This document shows, piece after piece, positions 45,166 through 53,345 of a DNA stretch of 54,086 nt (within the stretch, counting starts at the first letter, position 1; each line of letters begins with the position of its first letter). Location: NCBI GenBank assembly GCA_017743475.1, contig JAGHYV010000027.1:1-54086 (forward strand). Reading direction: 5' to 3'. Both the position numbers and the translations under genes were made by a program. The notes beneath the pieces were generated by a model. That model made no database searches. It was not told the origin of the DNA and was given only the letters and a program-made list of their open reading frames with translations. Origin of the DNA: Roseiflexus sp. Lineage in GTDB: Bacteria; Chloroflexota; Chloroflexia; Chloroflexales; Roseiflexaceae.

Positions 45166-46635
45166 ATGATCTTTCGTCAGTTCCTTAATGAGTCGATCTC
45201 GGCGGCGTCGTACCTGATTGGGTGCATCCAGAGCGGGGAGTGTGCTATCGTCGATCCGGGGTTGCCGCCTGAAGAGTATCTGGTAGCAGCTGCTGACCGG
45301 GGACTCCGCATTACCGCAATTATCGAGACGCACTTCCACGCCGATTATTTTTCGACTGGCAGAGCACTTGCAGCGTTGACTGGTGCACCGATCTATGCAC
45401 CGAGCCGCGACGACATTGAGAACGACATTACCGGCGCTTCAGTCCACTACCCGCACACGCGCGTACGTGATGGCGATGAGATCCGGATCGGCAACATTAT
45501 TATTCGGGCCATCCATACGCCGGGGCATACACCAGAGCACATGGCGTATGCGGTGATCGATACACCGCGTGCCAATGAACCCTGGATGGTTCTGACTGGC
45601 GACTCGTTGTTCATCAACGATGTGGCGCGCACCGACCTGGTGAACCTGCCGCTTACAGGGCCGGAGGTGATCTACAACAGCATTCAGCGGTTGCTCGAAC
45701 TGCCCGACTACTGCGAGATTTATCCGGCGCACTACGGCGGTTCGGCATGTGGCGGCAAGCAGATGAGCGGTAAGCCGGTCAGCACCATCGGGTTCGAGCG
45801 TCGCTTCAACTGGATGTTGCAGGCACGCGATGTGCACGAGTTCATATCTCTCAGCGGCGTTGTGCCGCGTGAAGCAGTCGAGTCGGTGCTGATCCACCGC
45901 AACACGAATCGTGGCGTGCTACCCCTTCCTGAGGAGATTGCGACCGGTGATCGGCGCCACTGTCGTCGCCAGTTTACTGACGTTCTGGCGCTCTCGCTCC
46001 AGCAGGCATTTGAAGCGGCGCAGCGCGGTGCATTCATTGTCGATCTACGACCGCCGCTTGCATTCGCTGCAGGGCATCCAGCCGGTGCGATCAATCTCAT
46101 GTTCAACAAGGGTAACCTGGTGGAGCGCGCCAAAAAACTGTTTGACTCTAGTGATTCGCTGATCATTATTGGTGATATTCCACTGGTTGCACAGGAAGCG
46201 GCACAGATGCTGGTTGAGGAAGGAATGACTATTGCCGGGTATGTTCAGGAATCGGTCAGCGCGTGGCTATCGAGCGGATTGCCAGTCGACCGGATTGTAA
46301 CCGGCGATCTGGAAGTGCTCCATCGCCACGTACAAGACCGCGATGCGGTCATCCTGGACGTGCGTGAACCGTTCGAGTGGGAAAAAGGCGTAATTCCGAA
46401 TGGCAGCACCAACATCCGCCTGATTTCGCTCGGCGAGATTAAACAGCGCTGGCGTGAACTACCTACCGACCGTACCATTGTGGTGGTGTGTGAGAGCGGA
46501 ACACGTGCCAGCGCTGTCGTCAGCTTCCTGAAACGGTTGGGGTATTCCAATCTCGTTAACATCGCTCCTTGGGGAATGAGCGACTACTCCAAAAAGTATG
46601 AAACTGTTCGTCCGGAATTGACGGCTATGACCTGA
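45166..46635 (+). CDS. Metallo-beta-lactamase fold protein with two rhodanese domains
   Basis: A 489-residue protein resembling ETHE1-type persulfide dioxygenases fused to sulfur transferases. The MBL domain (about 1-240) has metal ligands His56, His58 and Asp60 (THFHADY), His121 (TPGHTPEH), Asp146 (LTGDSLF) and His189 (PAHYGG). The second His of the HxHxDH motif is Tyr61, tolerable for a one-iron dioxygenase. Rhodanese domain 1 (about 275-375) has no active-site Cys (GDIPLVAQ where the loop should be). Domain 2 (about 385-485) has Cys442 in CESGTRA. The ATG follows AAGGAG and lies 21 bases after SQR. Together they would take sulfide to glutathione- or enzyme-bound persulfide and on to sulfite. 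Confidence 0.87.
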   Translation: MIFRQFLNESISAASYLIGCIQSGECAIVDPGLPPEEYLVAAADRGLRITAIIETHFHADYFSTGRALAALTGAPIYAPSRDDIENDITGASVHYPHTRVRDGDEIRIGNIIIRAIHTPGHTPEHMAYAVIDTPRANEPWMVLTGDSLFINDVARTDLVNLPLTGPEVIYNSIQRLLELPDYCEIYPAHYGGSACGGKQMSGKPVSTIGFERRFNWMLQARDVHEFISLSGVVPREAVESVLIHRNTNRGVLPLPEEIATGDRRHCRRQFTDVLALSLQQAFEAAQRGAFIVDLRPPLAFAAGHPAGAINLMFNKGNLVERAKKLFDSSDSLIIIGDIPLVAQEAAQMLVEEGMTIAGYVQESVSAWLSSGLPVDRIVTGDLEVLHRHVQDRDAVILDVREPFEWEKGVIPNGSTNIRLISLGEIKQRWRELPTDRTIVVVCESGTRASAVVSFLKRLGYSNLVNIAPWGMSDYSKKYETVRPELTAMT

Positions 46636-46675
46636 TGCATGTTGCTCAAGTCAGTCTACTCCTAGTCGCCTGTAC

Positions 46676-46715
46676 GGGGAGCACAGCGCCGCTGCGCTCC
46701 CCACTTCACTTTTTT
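46676..46715 (+). terminator. Rho-independent terminator of the sulfide operon
   Basis: GGGGAGCACAGCG pairs with CGCTGCGCTCCCC (46676-46702), one mismatch and a very small loop, followed by ACTTCAC and six T. It lies 40 bases after the stop of the MBL/rhodanese gene. Confidence 0.75.
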
Positions 46716-46837
46716 CAATCACAGACAGCATGTGCGATAGTGAGAACCGGCGGAAGCCGTGGCACAGGCTTTTGCATGGATACGGGCAGGAGTCGGCATT
46801 ACTCGGAGACAAGTGTGTGACGCTTTGCGCACGATTG

Positions 46838-47653
46838 CTACGGCGCGCCACCGGGTGGCGTCGGCAGAACGATGTCAGGGTTGACCGGCACCTGAGCTGC
46901 AGTTTCAGGTGGTACACTCAGGAGCACAGCATTCACCCACCCGGCTACCCCGCGTACTGTCAGCACCAGATACCAGCGACCATTGTCGCTGCGTCCGAGG
47001 AGCTGCACTTCCTCACCTCGGTTCACCCGATCAAGTGGCGTTGCGTTCGGGTTCGGATCGGCGCGCACATTGCCGGGGTTTGCCACCGTACCGCGCAGCG
47101 ATGACACAATCGGCACCGGCGGGTAGGTAGGCGTCGGGGTGGGTGACGCCTTAGCACCGGGAGTTGGCGAGAAAACAGGAGTCGCTGTCGGCGTCGGGCT
47201 TGATGTTGGAGTTGCGGTTGGCAGCGCAGCGGTTGGCAAGCCGGGGATTGGCGACGGTTGCAGGTAGAGTGGCTCTTCCGTCGGACCGGCAGTGGCGCTG
47301 GGCATTGTGTCGGTCGCTGTTGGTGAAGGTGTGGGCGTGACGGTGTTCACTGCGACGGGTTCGGCGGCTGTCGGAAAGGGTTGCGCCGCAACTGGCGTTG
47401 CTTCAGCAATGCGCGTCGTTTCCGGTGAGGGTTGCGCTGTGACCGATGTCGCTTCAGCAGGAGGTGTCGTTTCTGGCGAGGGTTGCGCTGCAACCGGCGT
47501 CACCTCAATGGCAGGCGTGTCGGTCGTGGGAGGAGACGGCAGCTGTTCAACCGTGGGGAGCGCGCCGCCGATTCCCGGCAACGGCAGCCCGGCGCATCCT
47601 GCCAGCACCAGGAGAAGAGCAGCAATCCAGATAGTAGGTCGTATGTTCCGCAT
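46838..47653 (-). CDS. SH3-domain lipoprotein with Pro/Thr-rich linker
   Basis: A 271-residue lipoprotein: signal with lipobox LAGC (Cys20), then a 160-residue linker containing near-tandem units (VTPVAAQPSPETT, ATSVTAQPSPETT, ATPVAAQPFPTAA) and PTPTATP stretches, then a bacterial SH3 domain (about 185-250; GNVRADPNPNATPLDRVNRG, GRWYLVLTVRGVAGWV). Such domains often bind cell-wall peptides. A short Pro-rich tail follows. The gene is convergent with the sulfide operon. Likely anchored outside the membrane with the SH3 domain reaching into the wall. Confidence 0.87.
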   Translation of the reverse strand: MRNIRPTIWIAALLLVLAGCAGLPLPGIGGALPTVEQLPSPPTTDTPAIEVTPVAAQPSPETTPPAEATSVTAQPSPETTRIAEATPVAAQPFPTAAEPVAVNTVTPTPSPTATDTMPSATAGPTEEPLYLQPSPIPGLPTAALPTATPTSSPTPTATPVFSPTPGAKASPTPTPTYPPVPIVSSLRGTVANPGNVRADPNPNATPLDRVNRGEEVQLLGRSDNGRWYLVLTVRGVAGWVNAVLLSVPPETAAQVPVNPDIVLPTPPGGAP

Positions 47654-47975
47654 GATCTTGTCTTAACAGTCAGGGATTCGGGAACTGAGAACCAGGAACC
47701 GAGGACTGAGAACCGGGGGGTCAGGGTTTATGGTTTAGGGGCTAGATCGTCTGCCTTAACCTTTTGCCTTCCCTTATGCACCTTTTCCACCGGTACCATG
47801 CAACGCAACGATGCTTTCCAAACATGCAACGTGCAACTCTCACGCTCCATCAGGGTGCACCTGCGACCTTCAACGTCCAGCCTTCAACGTGCAGTGCGTC
47901 ACAACCTGTAACCTGCAACCTTCAACGTGTCACGACCTTCAACTTTCAACCTTCAGTCCTCGTCCCTCACACCTG
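47654..47975. repeat. Low-complexity AACCTTCAAC-type tract (family D)
   Basis: No gene. From about 47665 the sequence repeats GGGAACTGAGAACC and GAGGACTGAGAACC, and from 47805 TGCAACGTGCAACTCTC, CCTTCAACGTCCAGCCTTC, AACCTGCAACCTTCAACG and TTCAACTTTCAACCTTCAG. The repeat is built on a six- to eight-base (C)AACNTTC unit and recurs, short, at 25743-25785. It may come from slippage of a simple repeat. It runs up to the stop of the Memo-like gene. Confidence 0.55.
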
Positions 47976-49205
47976 TCACCCAAACACCATCCCGCAGATC
48001 GACACAACTGATGTTCCCTCGTCATCCGCCGGGCACTGTGCATAGCCTGTCAGTTCACCCTCAACAGCGCCCATCAACTGGAGCGCCACATAGGTCGGCG
48101 GCAACCCGCAGATATTCTGGCGATCGCCTGTATCAGCGATGACCTGGAAGAAACCAGCAGCATCACCAGCGCGCATGCGGTCGATCACTAATTCATCCGC
48201 CTGTTGAAGCGCCATCTTGTCAGAATCGCTCAGCGGCGCGCCGCCGAATGCCGGACCAACATGCGACATATCGCCAGAGATGACCACCAGCGCACGCCGC
48301 GTGTCCAACACCCGACGCAACGTCGCAACCAGCGCATTGAGGTGCGGATCAGCCGCCGGGTCGCCGCCGTCCATATAGCGCGCGAAGGAACCGACCAGAA
48401 TAGGAATGACGGGGCAGGGCGGATTGCCGCGCACATACTGTAACCATACTGCTGCCAGTTCGAGCGAATGTTCGATACGATGGTACAACTCGCCCGCAAA
48501 TGCCGCTTCTTCACCAAGTGCATTCGCTAGCGCGTCAACGATTGCAGTATCGGTCGGCAACACACCGAACGGAGTTGCGTAGCGCTGGCGCGTGAGCGTG
48601 ATCGGTTCGGGGCTGTAGTGATCCGTGCCAATCAGGATTACGATCTCGGCAGCGCGCACCATCTCTGCTGCCCGCTGCCAGACCTGTGCATACACTCGTC
48701 CGCCACGCTCATAGTCGATGTGTGGACTAAGCACGCCGCGACCAGTTGGTGGTGCTGGCGTCACCTGACCAACTGCAGCGACATAGCCATCGAGCAAGCG
48801 CCGGAGGTCCGCCGGATCAGCGGGGTACGACTGCCCGGCGAGTGCCGGTTGGCGAAACGGCGCGGCGCGATAGGCAGCCAGCGCGCGCGCCTGCGCCGTC
48901 TTGAAGCGCAGGTTATCCAACAGCAATGCCTCGTCGAGCGCATCCACCAGATTGTTCACCAGCGATACATCGACCGGCAGACCAAAGACAGAGCGCAACT
49001 TACCCGCAATTGCTGCGCGGTTGTGCTTTCCATCGCAGAACAATAGCGCCGGACCGAGACCGTGTGAGATCACCAGGAAGCGGTCCGAAATCTGGAGCGG
49101 ATCGCGCAGCAGCAGTGACGGTTGACCATCGTGCATCACCTGGCGAATATCAATGGCACGCAGCTTCGGATACTGATCAGAGGGAAGCAGCATGGCGCAG
49201 TTCAT
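47976..49205 (-). CDS. Memo-like protein (AmmeMemoRadiSam system protein B)
   Basis: A 409-residue protein. The N-terminal 115 residues are a helical extension (YPKLRAIDIRQVMHDGQPSLLLRDPL), followed by the Memo domain: QSYPADPADLRRLL, GVLSPHIDYERGG, IVILIGTDHYS, YHRIEHSLELAAVWLQY, VVISGDMSHVG and GLPPTYVAL. The family is related to metal-dependent dioxygenases and often sits with an AMMECR1 protein and a radical SAM enzyme; neither partner is here. The start may be 49205 or the Met four codons later (49193). The N-terminus overlaps the DegT remnant by 29 bases. Confidence 0.87.
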   Translation of the reverse strand: MNCAMLLPSDQYPKLRAIDIRQVMHDGQPSLLLRDPLQISDRFLVISHGLGPALLFCDGKHNRAAIAGKLRSVFGLPVDVSLVNNLVDALDEALLLDNLRFKTAQARALAAYRAAPFRQPALAGQSYPADPADLRRLLDGYVAAVGQVTPAPPTGRGVLSPHIDYERGGRVYAQVWQRAAEMVRAAEIVILIGTDHYSPEPITLTRQRYATPFGVLPTDTAIVDALANALGEEAAFAGELYHRIEHSLELAAVWLQYVRGNPPCPVIPILVGSFARYMDGGDPAADPHLNALVATLRRVLDTRRALVVISGDMSHVGPAFGGAPLSDSDKMALQQADELVIDRMRAGDAAGFFQVIADTGDRQNICGLPPTYVALQLMGAVEGELTGYAQCPADDEGTSVVSICGMVFG

Positions 49206-49503
49206 CCCGGTGATCGCGGATTCTGATCACTGCAGTAACAACATCGTCCATCTCGTGCGGATCGGCAAGCAGCAGCCACTGTGGCAGCCAGATCGCCTCA
49301 CGACACGTCTGTTTGGCATTCGGGCAATGAGTGGCGCGCGCGAACGCACGCTCAAACTCCTCAACCACCGGCGCGAAACCGCCCCAATCGTCGCTGCGGA
49401 GCACATCGAGCACTCGCTGCTCTTCCCGCGCATCCCACTGTGGCCAGCGGGGCCGGGGACGGGTGCGCACCGGTGAGCCGCCATTGATTGCGAGTGTCGC
49501 CAT
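49177..49503 (-). pseudogene. Internally deleted DegT/DnrJ-type aminotransferase
   Basis: An open frame of 108 codons with a good ribosome site (AGGAATATTCT). Residues 1-57 are the N-terminus of a sugar-aminotransferase of the DegT/DnrJ/EryC1 family (LAINGGSPVRTRP, WPQWDAREEQRVLDVLRS, VVEEFERAFARA). Residues from about 66 are its C-terminus (REAIWLPQWLLLADPHEMDD, VTAVIRIRDHRDEL). The roughly 250-300 middle residues, including the PLP-binding Lys, are missing. The join falls at about 49310 (ATHCPNAKQTCREA). It cannot be an active enzyme, and the frame is kept only by chance. Confidence 0.8.
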
Positions 49504-49619
49504 AGAATATTCCTGAGAACGTCATAATGCAATGAAACACCAATGCAAAGTAGCATAGCAACGGCGAATTGTCAATAGACTTTATCAGTACGCTTTCGTT
49601 GTGCGGGAGCGCAGCGTCT

Positions 49620-49745
49620 AGTGTGATTGCAAGGAAGCGCAGCGATCGACGCAAATCTTTCCGTGCGCCTGCGATCATTGCGCAGGAGATCGCCTCATTC
49701 CTGGCGCAGCGCACAATGACAGGCGAAGGCAGCGCCTTCGCCTGC
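49620..49745. repeat. Family E repeat copy with strong hairpin
   Basis: GATTGCAAGGAAGCGCAGCGATCG and GCGCAGCGCACAATGACAGG are family E. AGGCGAAGGC (49721-49730) and GCCTTCGCCT (49734-49743) form a perfect ten-pair stem with a three-base loop, 33 bases downstream of the SGNH gene stop on the minus strand, so it may also end that transcript. The rest of 49504-49775 shows nothing recognisable. Confidence 0.45.
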
Positions 49746-49775
49746 ACATCACCTTATGCCCCTATCTGACAACGC

Positions 49776-50576
49776 TTACGAGCACGACACGGGTATGGCT
49801 ATGGCTGGTTCGTACCCCAGCGCCCGCAGTTGCCCGGCAATGACCGCATGACCGGCTGCATTCGGGTGATAGCCATCAAATGAGAGATAGAGTGACGGTT
49901 GCCGGGGATCGTCATAACTGCCATTGAATGCCGCGTAGACATTGGCGACCCTGACGCCGCATCCAGTTGCATGAATGATGTCGTTCGCCTGCTTGAGATA
50001 TGGCAGCAACACCGGGAGACGACCGCTGGCAGCGTCCTGGGCGACAAACGGGTAGTACAGATCCATCGTGCGATAAACCGTCGGGCGTCCGCTGCGCAAC
50101 GTCGTGATTTCACGCACAATAGCGCGCCAGTTGTTCCTGAAGATTGTCACTGCTTCACGCAGGCACTCCTGGTTGTCCAGACCGCCGCACGTACCGGCGA
50201 TGTACCGATCGCGGGCGCGCAACAGGTCATTTCCGCCGATGTCCCACGTCACCACCTGCGCCGACATGACTGACAGACGGAATGTCCAGCGATTGCGGAG
50301 CGCATTCACCAGATCGCTGCTCGTCCATCCAGGCACGCTGAGATTGATCAACGAAACGGTCGCACCCGTGTCGACAGCTAGTGCTGCCCCATACCGATAC
50401 ACGTACCCTCCACGACTGAAATCCCACAGTCCGAACCCGAGCGAGTTGCCAAGCGCAACATACGTGATCCGGGGTGATGAGGCGGTTGTGGTCGCCTGTG
50501 CGGGAGTCGTCGGCACGAACACCGTGAGAGCGACGACCACGAGCAGCAGCAGAACCATGCGAGCAACGGGTCTCAT
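49776..50576 (-). CDS. Secreted SGNH/GDSL hydrolase
   Basis: A 266-residue exported esterase-type hydrolase. Signal peptide about 1-28 (MVLLLLVVVALTVFVPTTPAQA). Block I ALGNSLGFG has Ser45, with Asn in place of the usual Asp of GDSL. The oxyanion Asn lies in WDIGGNDLL, and the Asp/His pair in FDGYHPNAAGH. A Cys pair (CGGLDNQEC) could form a disulfide outside the cell. The ATG follows AAAGGAGGGACTG. The substrate is unknown (lipid, acetylated sugar or peptidoglycan). Confidence 0.9.
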   Translation of the reverse strand: MRPVARMVLLLLVVVALTVFVPTTPAQATTTASSPRITYVALGNSLGFGLWDFSRGGYVYRYGAALAVDTGATVSLINLSVPGWTSSDLVNALRNRWTFRLSVMSAQVVTWDIGGNDLLRARDRYIAGTCGGLDNQECLREAVTIFRNNWRAIVREITTLRSGRPTVYRTMDLYYPFVAQDAASGRLPVLLPYLKQANDIIHATGCGVRVANVYAAFNGSYDDPRQPSLYLSFDGYHPNAAGHAVIAGQLRALGYEPAIAIPVSCS

Positions 50577-50747
50577 CAGTCCCTCCTTTCGATTGAGGCG
50601 ACGTCAAGGAGGCGAGGCAGTGACGCGAAGAGGAATGCGCCCATCTCTATCGTACTACTGATAACCCTGGCGTAATCTTACGGTTTTGTCATCGACGGTG
50701 CTACCGATATGCTTACAAACGCACAAAGACGCATATTACATTCAACA

Positions 50748-51989
50748 TCACCGCAACGCCCGAATTTGCGGCACGGCGACAAAAATCGCCCCTGCGACAC
50801 CCAGCACTGCCAGCGCCCCGCTGATCACTGCCGCTGGTTCTCCCACCCGCTCGGCAACCACCCCGACCCACAACGCCCCCACCGGCATCATGCCGAAGAA
50901 AACCATGCTGTATACCGCCATCACCCGACCGCGCAACGCATCAGGGGTCAACGTCTGCACCAGCGCATTCGCCAGATTCATGATCAGGATGACCGCCAGA
51001 CCGGAAGCAACCAGGATCGCCAGGGTCAGCCACAACCGGTTAGTGAAGGTCATCAGGATCAGCAGGAGTGGAAAGGCAAACGTGCCAACGGTGAGCAGGC
51101 GCCCTTTGAACTGAAAGCGACCAAGCGATGCAATCAGCAACGCACCCAGCAGCGCGCCCAGACCGCGCGCCGATTGCAGCAGCCCGGTCGTTGTTGCATC
51201 GCCGCCTAAAATGCGCACCGCCCACGCCGGGAAGAGGGTCGCAAACGAAATACCGAAGCAACTCGTCGCCCCAACCAGCGCAATCAGCGTCCGCACCACC
51301 GGTTCGTGCAGGATGTAACTCAGACCCTCCCGGAGATCGCGCCACGCTGAAGCATTGCGCGACGCAACCGGACCAGATGCGATTCGCATCTGCCAGAGTG
51401 CGCCGATGACCGCCAGAAACGAGATGCCGTTGAGCATGAAACACCACGCCGGTCCGACCAGGTTGTACATGACGCCCGCCATTGCCGGTCCGGTCGTGGT
51501 CGCCAGGTTGAACATTGTCGCATTCAGTGCAATGCCGTTCGTCAGATCCTCCTTATCGACCAGTTCGCGCACGAACGCCAGGCGCGCCGGGGCGTCGAAG
51601 GCGTTGGCGACCCCCAGCAACAGCGACAGGACGATAATGTGCCAGGGTTGAACAATGCCGCTGAAGACCAGCCCTGCCAGAATGAACGCCAGCGCCATCT
51701 GCGCTATCTGCGTCACAATCAGGAGCGTCCGTCGCGGCACACGGTCGGCAACCACGCCGCCATACAGGGTCAACGCCCAGGCGGGCACGCCAGCGGCAAA
51801 GCCGACGTATCCCAGATACGCTGGCGAACCGGTCAACTGGAACACCAGGAATCCCTGGGCAGTGGTCTGCATCCAGGAGCCGAAGAGCGACACCATCTGA
51901 CCAAAGAACCAGAGACGATAGTTACGATAGCGTAACGCCGCGAACGTCCTTGCGGCAAATGTGCTGCGCTGCAACGATGGAATGGTCAT
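50748..51989 (-). CDS. MFS transporter, EntS/MFS_3-like
   Basis: A 413-residue membrane protein with twelve probable helices. The N-terminal LRYRNYRLWFFGQMVSLFGSWMQ is typical of the EntS/MFS_3 group of exporters. The loop 2-3 motif A is GVVADRVPRRTLL, and the repeat at loop 8-9 is LTPDALRGRVMAVYSM. The group contains siderophore and multidrug exporters; the substrate is not predictable. Its ATG is directly next to the upstream stop (TAAATG), so the two genes are one transcript. The gap at 50577-50747 shows nothing of note. Confidence 0.9.
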   Translation of the reverse strand: MTIPSLQRSTFAARTFAALRYRNYRLWFFGQMVSLFGSWMQTTAQGFLVFQLTGSPAYLGYVGFAAGVPAWALTLYGGVVADRVPRRTLLIVTQIAQMALAFILAGLVFSGIVQPWHIIVLSLLLGVANAFDAPARLAFVRELVDKEDLTNGIALNATMFNLATTTGPAMAGVMYNLVGPAWCFMLNGISFLAVIGALWQMRIASGPVASRNASAWRDLREGLSYILHEPVVRTLIALVGATSCFGISFATLFPAWAVRILGGDATTTGLLQSARGLGALLGALLIASLGRFQFKGRLLTVGTFAFPLLLILMTFTNRLWLTLAILVASGLAVILIMNLANALVQTLTPDALRGRVMAVYSMVFFGMMPVGALWVGVVAERVGEPAAVISGALAVLGVAGAIFVAVPQIRALR

Positions 51990-52424
51990 TTATTGCGGAA
52001 AGATGCTCAGATCGTTCTTCAGTGTCAGGGCGGGACGGTATGGTTCGATCATCTCAGCCGGTATGCCGAGACCCTCTATCAGTACATGGTAGCGCTCACG
52101 CACTGCGGGGCTTGCGCCTGCCGCCAGCGTCGCATCGAGCAAATTCAGCGCCAGGCAGCGGCGTTGCGCGTGGTTGAGCCGTTCACGCGCTTCGCGCAGA
52201 AAATCATCGAGCGGAACATGCCTCAATGAGCGCTCGACCCGTTCGATCAGATCGTTGTCCAGCGCCAGTCCACGACCGGCATCCGGCACAAAACGCATCA
52301 GCGCGCCTGTACTGTCGTAGATGCTCGTCGCTCCGTGCAGGTGTGCAAGCGCCGCCACAAACGCCGCGCCGGGGGTCAGCGCGCCAGGCGGATACGCTGC
52401 ATCCAGTTCCGACCACGCACCCAT
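51990..52424 (-). CDS. TerB-like small protein
   Basis: A 144-residue helical protein. FVPDAGRGLALDNDLIERVERSL and LNHAQRRCLALNLLDATLAAGASPAVRERYHVLIEGLGI resemble the TerB fold (counting helices, LLDATLAAG in place of the usual ADGxxxxxE metal motif). That Asp/Glu motif is incomplete, so the assignment is tentative. A strong ribosome site AAAGGAGGTTCGGCG precedes the ATG. It forms a two-gene unit with the MFS exporter and is divergent from the deacetylase gene. Confidence 0.6.
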   Translation of the reverse strand: MGAWSELDAAYPPGALTPGAAFVAALAHLHGATSIYDSTGALMRFVPDAGRGLALDNDLIERVERSLRHVPLDDFLREARERLNHAQRRCLALNLLDATLAAGASPAVRERYHVLIEGLGIPAEMIEPYRPALTLKNDLSIFPQ

Positions 52425-52549
52425 CGCCGAACCTCCTTTCTATTCACTGCACCCGGACAGGAAGCGCCATTATACCACGCTGTAACCATTGCACCTTGCG
52501 CTGCATCGTACCTTAACCAGACAGGGCATTCACAGGAAAGGGGCGAGCC

Positions 52550-53272
52550 ATGTCATACGATGTCATGGTCATCTCCGCACACCCCGACGATGCAGAAGTG
52601 CAGATGGGAGGCACGATTGCGCTGCTCACCGGACAGGGGAAACGGGTGTTGCTGGTGGATCTCTGCGACGGCGAACCGAGCGATTTTGCGCTGCCGGGAG
52701 TGCGTGTCGATCAGGCGCGACGGGCGGCAGCGCATCTGGGGGCGGATCGCATCTTTCTCGACGGGCAGGATCGACTGATCACCGACACGCTTCACCTGCG
52801 GTTTGAAGTCGCCCGCCTGATCCGCATCCATCGTCCGTCACTCGTCTTTGCCACAACCGACGCCTGCATCCACCCTGATCACGCTGCCGTCGGGAGTCTG
52901 GTCAGTGCAGCCGTCTTCTACGCGCGTCTCGATCACTGGGAGCGTGTGCCGGGTGGTGACGTGCTCGGCGATACGGCGCCGTGGGCAATTGATCGACTCT
53001 TCTACCCGCACTGCAAGATGGAACCGCCCTGGGGGCGCGACTTCGCCTTTGCGGTGGATGTCAGCGCCACCTACGACCGCAAACGCGCTGCGCTGGCAGA
53101 GTACGGTTCGATCTTCAAGGTCGAAGGGCATGACCGGTTGTTGACCCTCTACGAAGCGGAAGATACCTACATCGGCAGACTTTTCGGCGTGGCATATGCC
53201 GAGGCGTTCAAGAGTCACAGCCCGTTGCTCGTTTCCAGCCCGACGGTGTTCCTGCCGTCATTGCATGGGTGA
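52550..53272 (+). CDS. LmbE/PIG-L family deacetylase, BshB-like
   Basis: A 240-residue zinc hydrolase that removes an acetyl group from N-acetylglucosamine derivatives. Zinc and catalytic residues are in VISAHPDDAEVQMGG and CIHPDHAAVG. GDRL-type and PPWGRDF segments match the BshB1 subgroup, which acts in bacillithiol synthesis; no bshA or bshC is in the window. The ATG follows GGAAAGGGGCGAGCC. Its neighbour downstream is a disulfide oxidoreductase, 73 bases away, consistent with a thiol-related theme (inference). Confidence 0.87.
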   Translation: MSYDVMVISAHPDDAEVQMGGTIALLTGQGKRVLLVDLCDGEPSDFALPGVRVDQARRAAAHLGADRIFLDGQDRLITDTLHLRFEVARLIRIHRPSLVFATTDACIHPDHAAVGSLVSAAVFYARLDHWERVPGGDVLGDTAPWAIDRLFYPHCKMEPPWGRDFAFAVDVSATYDRKRAALAEYGSIFKVEGHDRLLTLYEAEDTYIGRLFGVAYAEAFKSHSPLLVSSPTVFLPSLHG

Positions 53273-53345
53273 TGTAACGTTCTCCGCGCCCGCTGCATCA
53301 TACCCGCAGAACGAATCGGCATCTATAAATAAGGAGACAGGCAGT

